Assembly: GCA_013322215.1 (NCBI GenBank)
Contig: JAAMEZ010000006.1
Span: forward strand, 434,001-498,000
Length of the DNA: 64,000 nucleotides
Direction of reading: 5' to 3'
Source of the DNA: Martinezella rhizogenes
Lineage (GTDB): Bacteria > Pseudomonadota > Alphaproteobacteria > Rhizobiales > Rhizobiaceae
Shown: positions 56,914 to 64,000 of the stretch, piece by piece
Layout of the letters: each line of letters starts with the position of its first letter
Numbering within the stretch: the stretch's first letter is position 1
Notes under the pieces: model-generated
What the model saw: only the letters and a program-made list of their open reading frames with translations
What the model was told of the DNA's origin: nothing
Databases searched by the model: none
Made by a program: the position numbers and the translations under genes

Positions 56914-58833
56914 ATGAAATTTTTACTCAGAACTTTTGGTGAAATTGCTCTTCTGGATAGCGACGAACACCAAATAGCGTTCCCGAAGAAGGCGCTTCTG
57001 ATTATTGCCTATCTGCTCGCGAGTGACAGCAAATCCGTCAGCAGAACAAGCATGGCGCGATTTCTCTGGGGCGAAGGTGACTTGGCCAATTCGCTGACAA
57101 ACCTTCGCAAGCTCGTTTCCCGTATCAAGAGCCGGCAATCGGACTTGAACGTTGAACTTCTGACCTTTAACGATACCGACATCCACATCGCAAATGGTTC
57201 ACTCACGAGCGATATTCCCCCGACGCGCGTAAGCACGACCAGGAGTCCAGCCGAACACATCGCCTCCTTGATGGAGCGCTCGCAACTAAAACTCCTGGAA
57301 AGAGCCAACTGTCAAACCAGAGCGTTCATCGATTGGCGGGAGAACGAAAGAAGGCGGCACCTCGCCATACTGAAGGAAACGCTGGATGCCGCTGTGAAGC
57401 CTCCGGTCGCGTCCGACGATATAGCGCTCATCAAGGAGGCCGCTCTCCTTCTTTTCGAAGCCGAGCCGCAGGACGAGGCCACACATCGTATATTGCTGAA
57501 GGCATTTGACGCCGAAGGCGGCGTCGAACAGCTCAAGCGCATATTCGCGCGGCGCAGGGATCTCGTCTCGCCATGGCCGGCAACCTTGGCGGCATCGCCT
57601 CGCCCTCCGACATCAGCTACTCCCGCGCATTCGACCGCCGTATCCGAGCAGGATGCTGCAACGCAGCCCATCTTGCGCATACCTCGCCTCGCCTTGCTGC
57701 CGCCAGGCAACGACAGCCCCGATGGCGCTGCCACCATGATCGCCTCCTCGCTCGTCGAAGACATCACGCTAGGCTTTTGCGCCCTGCACAGCTTGCGGGT
57801 GATTGCCCCCTACTCCGCTATCCAGATCGGCCGCCAAGCCGACGATCAAGCCGCGCTTTTCGAGCGATATGACATCAATTACGTCCTGGAAACCCGATTG
57901 AGCGGGCCGGATGACGACCTTTCGCTCTTCACACAACTCATCGCCCTGCCGGGCAGCGAGATCCTGTGGGCCGAGCACTTTAAATTCGGCACGCTGGATC
58001 TCGCGCGCAATAAGCGCGAAATCTCGCGGCAGATCGTGCTCGCCGCCGCTGCGGAAGTCGAGCGGTATGAGATGGAGCGTGCCTATTTCGAGGACAACCC
58101 CGCCGCCTACCATCAATATCTTGTTGGACAGCAATATCTCCATCGCTTGACCCTGCCGAACATGCGGCGCGCCCGTAAGGAGCTGAAAGCCGCCCTGCGC
58201 GAGAGCACCGATTTCGCACCGGCACTCAGCTCCGTCGCTCGTACCTATTCCAAGGAATGGCTGCTAACCGCACGCGGTGATGACGAATTGCTGAAATCGG
58301 CAGAGGATTTTGCGGCACGTGCCGTCTCAATTCGCAGCGACTTGCCGGACGGCTATCGCGAGCTTGGCATCGCCAAGCTCTTTCTGGGAGCCATCGAAGA
58401 AAGCGTGGAAGCGTTGGAGGTGGCGGAAGCCCTTAGCCCGCATCACGCTGATGTCATCGCCGACCACGCGGACACGCTGGTCCATTTCTCCCGCCCCGGT
58501 CTCGCTCTGGAAAAAATCCAGCGTGCGATGGAACTCAATCCCATCAATCCGGATTCCTACCTTTGGACTGCCGCTGGGGCAAATTATGCTCTCAGCCAAT
58601 TCCAAACCGCGCTCGACTATATCGGCCAGATGATCGATCCCAGCCTTGCAGACAGGCTCGCGGCTGCAAGTTTGGCGATGCTGGGTCATCAGGACGAAGC
58701 GCGCAGGCTCGTCCGCCGCGTCCGCGAGGCCAATCCCGATTTCGATGTGGATAGATGGCTGTCACTCATCCCGAGCAAAGAGCAATGGCAGAGGGATCTA
58801 TATCGCGAAGGTCTGAAAAAGGCGGGTTTTTGA
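56914..58833 (+). CDS. SARP/BTAD-type transcriptional regulator with TPR domain
   Basis: 639-aa protein. About 1-95 is an OmpR-type winged helix (MARFLWGEGDLANSLTNLRK), 100-215 a BTAD-like helical region, 235-390 a TolB/adenylate-cyclase-associated alpha/beta domain (PRLALLPPGNDSPDGAA, then LLSGPDDD-like ETRLSGPDDDLSLFTQLIAL), and 400-639 TPR repeats (DLPDGYRELGIAKLFLGAIE, ALEKIQRAMELNPINPDSY). This layout is common in rhizobial CadC/HilA-like regulators, soluble here since no membrane segment is seen. The ATG has AGAAGG upstream. The GNAT gene follows with no gap. What it senses and regulates is unknown. Confidence 0.82.
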   Translation: MKFLLRTFGEIALLDSDEHQIAFPKKALLIIAYLLASDSKSVSRTSMARFLWGEGDLANSLTNLRKLVSRIKSRQSDLNVELLTFNDTDIHIANGSLTSDIPPTRVSTTRSPAEHIASLMERSQLKLLERANCQTRAFIDWRENERRRHLAILKETLDAAVKPPVASDDIALIKEAALLLFEAEPQDEATHRILLKAFDAEGGVEQLKRIFARRRDLVSPWPATLAASPRPPTSATPAHSTAVSEQDAATQPILRIPRLALLPPGNDSPDGAATMIASSLVEDITLGFCALHSLRVIAPYSAIQIGRQADDQAALFERYDINYVLETRLSGPDDDLSLFTQLIALPGSEILWAEHFKFGTLDLARNKREISRQIVLAAAAEVERYEMERAYFEDNPAAYHQYLVGQQYLHRLTLPNMRRARKELKAALRESTDFAPALSSVARTYSKEWLLTARGDDELLKSAEDFAARAVSIRSDLPDGYRELGIAKLFLGAIEESVEALEVAEALSPHHADVIADHADTLVHFSRPGLALEKIQRAMELNPINPDSYLWTAAGANYALSQFQTALDYIGQMIDPSLADRLAAASLAMLGHQDEARRLVRRVREANPDFDVDRWLSLIPSKEQWQRDLYREGLKKAGF

Positions 58834-59346
58834 ATGGTGATATCGTTGACTCGCATCCGCGCAGAAGAGCCCGAAGATATCGAAACCATTCATGCAATCA
58901 CCTCCGCCGCCTTCGAAGGGGAGGCCCATAGCTCCGGCATGGAGGCGGCAATCATCGATGCGCTGCGAACGGCCGGTGCACTGACCCTTTCCCTTGTCGC
59001 CGTTGAGAACGATGAGATCGTCGGCCACGTGGCCTTCTCGCCTGTCACTATCGAATCCGGAGCCGAAGAATGGTTCGGCCTTGGGCCGGTATCCGTCCGC
59101 CCCGACCGGCAAGACAGGGGTATCGGAAAGGCTTTGATTGAAAACGGATTGGCCCAGTTGAGCGCGCGCGGCGCCAACGGCTGCGTGGTTCTCGGCGATC
59201 CCCGCTACTACACCCGTTTCGGCTTCACCAGCGACGAAACCCTTCATTATGCCGACGTACCGACCGGATATTTTCAGCGGATCTTGTTCAAGGGACCGGC
59301 CCCAAAAGGTGCCGTCGTGTATCATGCAGGGTTTGAAGCAGCGTAG
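58834..59346 (+). CDS. GNAT family N-acetyltransferase (YhbS-like)
   Basis: 170-aa acetyltransferase of the YhbS/GCN5 type: LTRIRAEEPEDIETIHAITS at the start, VGHVAFSPVTI near 65, GLGPVSVRPDRQDRGIGKAL near 85 (acetyl-CoA pyrophosphate loop R-X-X-R-G-I-G), and YYTRFGFT near 128. The ATG directly follows the stop codon of the regulator gene, so it is cotranslated with it. Substrate unknown. Confidence 0.88.
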   Translation: MVISLTRIRAEEPEDIETIHAITSAAFEGEAHSSGMEAAIIDALRTAGALTLSLVAVENDEIVGHVAFSPVTIESGAEEWFGLGPVSVRPDRQDRGIGKALIENGLAQLSARGANGCVVLGDPRYYTRFGFTSDETLHYADVPTGYFQRILFKGPAPKGAVVYHAGFEAA

Positions 59347-59461
59347 AAGAGCCGAGTCTCCGGGAAGAGGTTCGGTTCCGGCCTCAGCTCCACAGCCGGC
59401 ATTCTACTGGCAACCGCAGCCGGCACAGGAGCGGACGAAGGAGACCTCACGCGAACAGGGA

Positions 59462-59989
59462 CTATTCGGAGGTATTGTTGACTAGATTATTGAAGCGATC
59501 TTGCATCGCTTGGATAGTCGCATCGGAGAGATCATAATAGTTTTGCAAGCTGGATATGAACTCTGAACTGATGTCTCCGTTAAGCCTGCCCGAGTAGCGA
59601 GCGTCGGCCAACGCCCTGGCGGCGGCGTTCGGTGTCAGGTCATTTGGATCGAAGCCGGTTACCGCCTTATCCTGATCTGTCAGGATTTCATTGAGGTCAT
59701 AGCCACCGCTCAATCCGCATTCCTTCGCCCACTGATCTGTAGCGGTGACGACGGCGAGGTTCGGGCCGCTATATCTGAATTCCATCCCGCTCGCAGCCTT
59801 GTCCAAAGCTGAAGCCGCGAGTGAAGACTGCAGCGACGAAGACGACGAATTGAGATAGTTGCTATTGCCGATTGCAGCGCCGGTCGTGGCGGCCTTCGTC
59901 TTTTCATCTTTCATCATGCCGACATCGCTTAAAATCGAAGCCGTCTGCGAGGAAATCTGGATGTTGTGCCTGTTCATGGAAACCTGCAT
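59462..59989 (-). CDS. Hypothetical protein with Ser-rich segment (about 175 aa)
   Basis: No family recognised. N-terminus VSMNRHNIQISSQTASILSD, a Lys/Thr-rich stretch, then a serine-rich run (LNSSSSSLQSSLAASALDKA) and a C-terminal half with ILTDQDKAVTGFDPNDLTPN and ADARYSGRLNGDISS. No signal peptide or membrane segment. ATG 59989 is chosen without a strong ribosome-binding site; ATG 59977 is an alternative. The frame could continue to 60154 but that part overlaps the tRNA leader. The low-complexity, small-residue make-up would suit a secreted or surface-associated protein, but this is guesswork. Confidence 0.5.
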   Translation of the reverse strand: MQVSMNRHNIQISSQTASILSDVGMMKDEKTKAATTGAAIGNSNYLNSSSSSLQSSLAASALDKAASGMEFRYSGPNLAVVTATDQWAKECGLSGGYDLNEILTDQDKAVTGFDPNDLTPNAAARALADARYSGRLNGDISSEFISSLQNYYDLSDATIQAMQDRFNNLVNNTSE

Positions 59990-60155
59990 ATCAAAAGTAT
60001 TCCATCTTTTGAGGATGATATTTAGGGTTGCACGCCTCTCTTGTCCGAAGCTTGCAAGTTTCCAAGAAATACTCTCCGTTGCCGCGGTCGTCCCGGGACC
60101 CGGCTGGCTCAACCGGATGCAAACCAAGAGATGAACAATTAAAAGCAAAAACAAA

Positions 60156-60231
60156 TGGTGGGCCCGGAGGGACTCGAACCCCCAACCAAGCGGTTATGAG
60201 CCGCCGGCTCTAACCATTGAGCTACAGGCCC
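60156..60231 (-). tRNA. tRNA-Ile (CAU anticodon, to be lysidinylated)
   Basis: Full cloverleaf on the minus strand: acceptor GGGCCTG paired to CGGGCCC with a CCA end encoded, D arm TAGCTCAATGGTTAGAGC, anticodon loop CTCATAA (CAU), variable CTTGGTT and T arm GGTTCGAGTCC. The D loop and variable region resemble the minor isoleucine tRNA with CAU rather than elongator or initiator Met, so TilS modification is expected to make it read AUA. It could be annotated as Met by tools that look at the anticodon alone. Confidence 0.88.
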
Positions 60232-60393
60232 GGCGCAAGAAAAGACTCAGCGCTTACGACTCCGGAGCAATGGTTCCCCGAAGCCGACTTGGCTCTAACC
60301 CAATTTCTGTTTTCCGACAAGGGACTGCCGTAATACCTTCACAATCAATCCGCAAAAGCGGATCTTGAGGGATTATCAACCAAGGAACGAACC

Positions 60394-61137
60394 ATGCTTC
60401 TGACGAAAACCAGAGATTTTACTCTTGCCGCTCTTGTCAGCGCCACTTTCTTCGTGCCTGCGGCTGCAGCCTTTACCGAAGATGCCAAGCCGCGCGAGGC
60501 GGTCATTACCGTCACCGGCGAGGGACATGCATCGATCGCCCCGGATATGGCTGTCGTGACGCTCGCAGTCGTTCAGCAGGCTAAGGCAGCCCAGGATGCG
60601 CTCGACCAGAACAACAAAGCCATGGGCGCCGTGCTGGCAACGCTGAAGGAAAGCGGCATCGCCGAGCGCGATCTGCAGACCTCGGGCTTTTCAATTCAGC
60701 CGCAATATACCTATCCGAACGACAAGGATGGCCATAATCAGCCGCCGGTTCTGACCGGTTATCAGGTGACCAACGGCCTGACCGTTCGCGTGCGTGATCT
60801 CTCCAAGCTCGGCGGGCTGCTCGACCAGGCGGTCAAGCTCGGTGTCAACCAGGGCGGCGATATCCGGTTCGTCAACGACAAGCCGGATGCCGTACTCGAA
60901 GAAGCGCGCAAAAAGGCGGTCGCCGATGCCGCCGCCAAGGCGAAAACCCTGACCGATGCCGCCGGTGTCAAGCTTGGTCGCGTCGTCGCCATCCACGAGG
61001 GTGGCATTGCAGCGCCGCCGCAGCCTTATATGCGTGCCATGGCCGCATCCGCCCCGATGGACAAGGCCGTTCCCGTCGCAACCGGCGAAAACGAATACAA
61101 CGCATCGGTGAGCATCACCTACGCGATCCAGCAGTAA
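60394..61137 (+). CDS. SIMPL domain-containing periplasmic protein (DUF541)
   Basis: 247-aa protein with signal peptide DFTLAALVSATFFVPAAAAF and a SIMPL domain: ITVTGEGHASIAPDMAVVTL near 33, MGAVLATLKESGIAERDLQT near 65, GYQVTNGLTVRVRDLSKLG near 110, then ARKKAVADAAAKAKTLTDAA near 170. In E. coli the relative YggE lowers reactive oxygen stress; the biochemical role is unclear. AAGGAACG precedes the ATG. Monocistronic, followed by a hairpin. Confidence 0.85.
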   Translation: MLLTKTRDFTLAALVSATFFVPAAAAFTEDAKPREAVITVTGEGHASIAPDMAVVTLAVVQQAKAAQDALDQNNKAMGAVLATLKESGIAERDLQTSGFSIQPQYTYPNDKDGHNQPPVLTGYQVTNGLTVRVRDLSKLGGLLDQAVKLGVNQGGDIRFVNDKPDAVLEEARKKAVADAAAKAKTLTDAAGVKLGRVVAIHEGGIAAPPQPYMRAMAASAPMDKAVPVATGENEYNASVSITYAIQQ

Positions 61138-61147
61138 CCAAAACAAA

Positions 61148-61192
61148 ACCGCCCTTCGCTCAAATCCGGTCGGATCGAGTAAAGGGCGGTTC
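61148..61192. terminator. Hairpin between convergent genes
   Basis: AACCGCCCTT/AAGGGCGGTT (10-bp stem with an inner CTC/GAG pairing). T runs (TTTTGTTTTGG) follow on the minus strand, so it can also stop leftward transcripts. Confidence 0.7.
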
Positions 61193-61230
61193 CGCGGCCC
61201 CCGCCAAAAGGCGAAAAGGTCAGAAAATGA

Positions 61231-61257
61231 AAAGCGGGCGCCTTGGGCGCCCGCTTT
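61231..61257 (-). terminator. Terminator of the first small secreted-protein gene
   Basis: Perfect 12-bp stem AAAGCGGGCGCC/GGCGCCCGCTTT with a three-base loop, followed on the minus strand by TCATTTTC, a few bases after the stop codon. Confidence 0.85.
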
Positions 61258-61262
61258 GCTTA

Positions 61263-61601
61263 TCAGCGGCCCAGGAGCGGGCAACCGCGAACATTGGCAA
61301 ACATCATCGTATCCGGACCGCGGCGGCCGAAACCGTCAACGACGACGCGGCGCGGCGTTACGTCCACGACGCGGGCGCGGCGCAGGCCATAGCTGCGAGC
61401 AACGTCCACAGCCTGACGCGGATCGCAGCCACGGCGATCAAAACGCGGCGGCGGGCGATCATAATCCGGCGGTGGCGGGCGATGACGGCCCGGGTTGACA
61501 TAGATGTCCACACCCTGTGCGGAGGCAAAATCCGCCGTGCCCGACAACGCAGTCACTGCGACGCAGGCGGCGACCCCCAACTTTGCCAACATTTGTTTCA
61601 T
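61263..61601 (-). CDS. Small secreted protein, paralogue A (112 aa)
   Basis: Signal peptide AKLGVAACVAVTALSGTADF plus ASA cleavage, then a Pro/Arg/Tyr-rich linker (RHRPPPPDYDRPPPRFDRRG) and a conserved C-terminal domain: CDPRQAVDVARSYGLRRARV, then VTPRRVVVDGFGRRG and FANVRGCPLLGR. Two cysteines could form a disulfide. This C-terminal domain is shared with the next gene (61852-62157), so the two are tandem paralogues. The ATG at 61601 is used because GGAG lies seven bases upstream inside the frame from 61613. Function unknown. Confidence 0.75.
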   Translation of the reverse strand: MKQMLAKLGVAACVAVTALSGTADFASAQGVDIYVNPGRHRPPPPDYDRPPPRFDRRGCDPRQAVDVARSYGLRRARVVDVTPRRVVVDGFGRRGPDTMMFANVRGCPLLGR

Positions 61602-61851
61602 TATGTTCTCCATGAAGCAGAAGGCTTCTCTCTCATGTCTGCAATATTTACTGAGCGAGTGCCCGAGAGATAACGGCGCTACGCTGAATGAGCCCAGAAT
61701 CGGCCATTCATCCACTATTCAGCTACATTGAACGCTAAAGGGAAACCAGATGCCCGATAATAGCACAACATAAAAAATAAAGCCGCCTCCCTTTCGGCGG
61801 CGGCTTCGAATCCATCGAATAGATGTGGAAAACTTGGGGGGAGCGCTGCGA

Positions 61852-62157
61852 TCAGCGGCGGATCAGCGGGCAACCCGGTGCATTGGCGAACACAACACGA
61901 TCCGGGCCACGGCGGCCGAAGCCTTCGACGACGACACGGCGCGGCGTGACATTGTCGATGCGGGCGCGGCGCAGACCCATGTCGCGTGCTTTCTCGACGG
62001 CGAGGCGCGGCGAGCACATGCGACCGCGCGGATGGTCATAGCGAGCCTGCTGAACACCGGGATGGAAATCGTTGGCGGAGGCCGTGACGGCCGTTGCGGA
62101 AATGGCGCCGAGCGCGATGATAGCTGCAATACCTGCCTTGGCGAAAAGATTGGTCAT
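61852..62157 (-). CDS. Small secreted protein, paralogue B (101 aa)
   Basis: Signal peptide (AGIAAIIALGAISATAVTAS) and mature part of about 75 residues: RMCSPRLAVEKARDMGLRRA then DNVTPRRVVVEGFGRRGPD and FANAPGCPLIRR. Compared with paralogue A it lacks the proline-rich linker but keeps both cysteines and the LRRARI-V-TPRRVVV-GFGRRGPD core. GGAGAAGCACC precedes the ATG. Probably an antioxidant, envelope-stress or metal-related small protein by analogy to other tiny exported rhizobial proteins, but this is not shown. Confidence 0.75.
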   Translation of the reverse strand: MTNLFAKAGIAAIIALGAISATAVTASANDFHPGVQQARYDHPRGRMCSPRLAVEKARDMGLRRARIDNVTPRRVVVEGFGRRGPDRVVFANAPGCPLIRR

Positions 62158-62324
62158 GGTGCTTCTCCTTCAAATCCTTGCTGCGGATCGTTGCAATCCC
62201 GTATGGGCCAATACCTTTGGGATTGAGGCCACGTTAGGTCAGCCAAGCTGAACCGAACGCGAACTGTCCGTTCAGATTGTATTCATGACGATTAACAACC
62301 AATTGACGTAGCGCCGGGTAAAGT

Positions 62325-62750
62325 TCACACGGAAAGATGCAGCACGATTTCGCGCCGATGCGGCCGGTCACGATGCTCGAAAAGATAGATGCCCTGCCAG
62401 GTGCCGAGCGCCAGCCGGCCGTGCATCACCGGAATGCCGATCGAGACCTGCATCAGCGCGGCCTTGATATGCGCCGGCATATCGTCCGGCCCCTCCATCG
62501 TGTGCACGATCCAGCGCATCGAGGGATCGGACGATGACGGCACGAGCCGGCTGAAGAAGGCCTTGAGGTCCGTCTTCACGTCAAGATCGGCATTTTCCTG
62601 AATCAGGAGGGAACAGGAAGTGTGGCGGACGAAGACGGTCAGAAGCCCTTCGCCACCGGACGTAGCGGTGCGGACGAATTCCGCCACCTTATCGGTAAAT
62701 TCATAGAGCCCCTGCCCGTGGGTGGAGAGCGTGACAACGGTTTGCGGCAT
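62325..62750 (-). CDS. YjbQ family protein (UPF0047, secondary thiamine-phosphate synthase)
   Basis: 141-aa protein of the YjbQ/UPF0047 family. The hallmark is VFVRHTSCSLLIQENADLDV near 40, then a HGRLALGTWQGIYLFEHRD block near 110 with a His typical of the family's C-terminal signature. The family was shown to have weak thiamine phosphate synthase activity in a complementing mutant; the true role is unclear. No ribosome-binding site is obvious next to ATG 62750 besides GGGGAA-type bases. Confidence 0.9.
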   Translation of the reverse strand: MPQTVVTLSTHGQGLYEFTDKVAEFVRTATSGGEGLLTVFVRHTSCSLLIQENADLDVKTDLKAFFSRLVPSSSDPSMRWIVHTMEGPDDMPAHIKAALMQVSIGIPVMHGRLALGTWQGIYLFEHRDRPHRREIVLHLSV

Positions 62751-62833
62751 GGCATTCCCCGAATATGGCGGTAGCGATCCGCATCAGGTCGGGCGCAGCG
62801 GCCGGAATGTCAAGTCCGGCCACTGTCATGAGG

Positions 62834-63187
62834 CTATAGCGAGATGATGATGTTGAAACCGCCATAGATCAGGCGCTTGCCGTCAAAGGGCATGTTTTGC
62901 ATGTCATCCTTCAAACGCGGGTCGGCCATGACCTTCGCCAATACTGCGTCGCGGCTCTCTCGCGATTCGTAGGTGATCCATGAGAACACCACGACCTCGT
63001 CTTCCTTCGCCTGCACGGCACGCGGGAAAGAAGTAAGTTCGCCATACGGCACATCGTCGCCTATGGCCTCGACATAGCTGAGCGCGCCATGCTCGCGCCA
63101 GACATCGCCGGCCCTGCGCGCCTGCGCCTTGTATGCTTCAATCTTGTCTTTCGGCACGGCAAGGATGAAGCCATCGACATAGGACAT
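62834..63187 (-). CDS. DUF1428 family protein
   Basis: 117-aa protein of the DUF1428 (YbaA-like) family: MSYVDGFILAVPKDKIEAYK at the start and VVFSWITYESRESRDAVLAK near 75, ending PFDGKRLIYGGFNIIISL. The fold is a dimeric alpha/beta barrel related to ABM-type domains; no reaction has been established. The ATG at 63187 has AGGAGG six bases upstream; the longer frame to 63655 is antisense to the GNAT gene. Confidence 0.88.
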   Translation of the reverse strand: MSYVDGFILAVPKDKIEAYKAQARRAGDVWREHGALSYVEAIGDDVPYGELTSFPRAVQAKEDEVVVFSWITYESRESRDAVLAKVMADPRLKDDMQNMPFDGKRLIYGGFNIIISL

Positions 63188-63331
63188 TTCTGCCTCCTCT
63201 GTTCTATGTTCACCTTTGGAAGACGGTTGACGGCAATCAGATCCGACATTGGCGGCAGATATTTTCCGCACGCCTGCCGGTTGGTCGGAAACGGCCGCGA
63301 ATTCGCTGAACGATCCCACGGAGGATTGCCA

Positions 63332-63724
63332 ATGACGATAGAATACCAGAATGATCCCAAGCTCGAAAATGAGGCGCTCAACGCCCTGTGGGCAACCGCA
63401 TGGGACAGCTCCTCCCCGCGGGATTTCCAGCCCATTCTCTCCCGAAACCTCGCGCATGTGGGTGCATTCGCCGGCGCAAGGTTGGTGGGCTTCGTCAATG
63501 TCGCATGGGATGGCGGCGTTCATGCCTTCATCCTCGACACCTGCGTCGATCCGGAATTTCGGCGTAGAGGTATAGCAAGCGTTCTGGTCAAGCGGGCGAA
63601 AACCTTGGCTCGCGAGCGCGGCGCGGAATGGTTGCACGTCGATTTTGAACCACACCTCACCGGCTTTTATCGAAGGCTCGGTTTTGCTCCCACTGAAGCC
63701 GGTCTCATTCGGCTGCGCGACTAG
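63332..63724 (+). CDS. GNAT family N-acetyltransferase
   Basis: 130-aa acetyltransferase: VGFVNVAWDGGVHAFILDTC near 52, then VDPEFRRRGIASVLVKRAK near 73 with the R-X-X-R-G-I-A acetyl-CoA loop, and FYRRLGFAPT near 114. Likely acetylates a small molecule or peptide. The ATG at 63332 has GGAGG eight bases upstream. It is divergent from the DUF1428 gene and convergent with the LysR gene; an inverted repeat CTAGCGG/CCGCTAG (63721-63742) covers both stop codons. Confidence 0.88.
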   Translation: MTIEYQNDPKLENEALNALWATAWDSSSPRDFQPILSRNLAHVGAFAGARLVGFVNVAWDGGVHAFILDTCVDPEFRRRGIASVLVKRAKTLARERGAEWLHVDFEPHLTGFYRRLGFAPTEAGLIRLRD

Positions 63725-63738
63725 CGGACCATTCCCCG

Positions 63739-64000
63739 CTAGTCCGGCGAACGAATTTGCGAGAGCAGCCAGTTGCGGAACAGAGCTGCAGCCGAGTTCA
63801 CCAAGGCGTTCGGCGGATAGACCAGGCTATAGCTGACAGCAGCCGGCTGCACCTCAACAAAGCATCTGACCAGCTTTTTTTCGGCGAGATCGCGTGCCAC
63901 CAGCGAGCTTCGCACGAGAGCGAAGCCACGTCCCAGCCGGCAAGCCTCCAGCATTTCGGCGAAGGAGTTAAACAAAGTCGCCTCCTCGACCGCTCGTGCA
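63739..64000 (-). CDS. LysR family transcriptional regulator, C-terminal end (3' partial gene)
   Basis: Last 87 residues of a LysR-type regulator of the GcvA/AmpR-like group, cut by the right edge. The frame runs open to base 64000. Seen are ACRLGRGFALVRSSLVARDL in the end of the substrate-binding domain and YSLVYPPNALVNSAAALFRN, then WLLSQIRS, typical of GcvA-type C-termini. The DNA-binding domain is outside the window, and the TTG at 63975 is not a real start. The target genes cannot be judged. Confidence 0.8.
   Translation of the reverse strand, partial: ARAVEEATLFNSFAEMLEACRLGRGFALVRSSLVARDLAEKKLVRCFVEVQPAAVSYSLVYPPNALVNSAAALFRNWLLSQIRSPD

Noticed and set aside
60156..60231. tRNA with CAU anticodon as elongator methionine tRNA or as the prophage attachment site
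   Set aside because: D loop and variable region fit the minor isoleucine tRNA; the prophage remnant is 11 kb away and no repeat of the tRNA end was seen near it.

Overview
The window looks like a chromosomal or chromid segment of a Rhizobiaceae bacterium, most likely a Rhizobium species. This is inferred from high GC with rhizobial-style proteins: a RibH2-type lumazine synthase behind an FMN riboswitch, a cobalamin-dependent MetH of about 1258 aa, an ETFB-lysine-methyltransferase homologue, several sugar/amine ABC operons each with its own regulator, and a FixL/FixJ-like pair. No nod/nif genes, rRNA, transposase or CRISPR array was seen.

Layout. 0-5 kb: the 3' part of a thiamine-diphosphate enzyme, a RidA protein, a DUF442 protein, an aldose-epimerase-like protein, a secreted L,D-transpeptidase and a small membrane protein. 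5.2-17 kb: a divergent amine/amino-acid module. On the minus strand an N-formylglutamate-amidohydrolase-like enzyme, an APC permease, a glutamine-synthetase-like ligase, an aldehyde dehydrogenase and an iron-type alcohol dehydrogenase. On the plus strand a MurR/RpiR regulator and a four-gene ABC importer. Together they could import an amine or amino alcohol, gamma-glutamylate it, oxidise it and hydrolyse the product; this is my inference. 17-21.4 kb: FMN riboswitch-ribH, two VOC proteins, a PhnF-like regulator with a methyltransferase, and a tautomerase/TetR divergon. 21.5-29 kb: a complete sugar ABC system with an oxidoreductase, divergent from a BadF/GlcNAc-kinase-type kinase and a GntR/UTRA regulator. 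29-34.5 kb: metH and an AGE-family sugar epimerase.

35-41 kb is an accessory-looking polysaccharide locus: TupA-like ATP-grasp protein, Wzx-type flippase, GumK-like (GT70) glucuronosyltransferase, secreted polysaccharide lyase, and several small unknown proteins including a 49-aa membrane microprotein. 42-49 kb is a decayed prophage: holin-like protein, truncated portal, terminase subunits, small phage genes, and an S24-type repressor flanked by repeated ATGTTGACAT sites. A cellular ETFB lysine methyltransferase lies inside it on the opposite strand.

49-64 kb: a DUF4440 protein, a two-component system, a substrate-binding-protein-less ABC transporter, a SARP/TPR-type regulator coupled to a GNAT acetyltransferase, tRNA-Ile(CAU), a SIMPL-domain protein, two tandem paralogous small secreted proteins, YjbQ, DUF1428, another GNAT protein and the C-terminal end of a LysR regulator cut by the window edge.

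All calls come from reading the sequence and recalled family knowledge; no database search was run. Family names are firmest where catalytic motifs are quoted.
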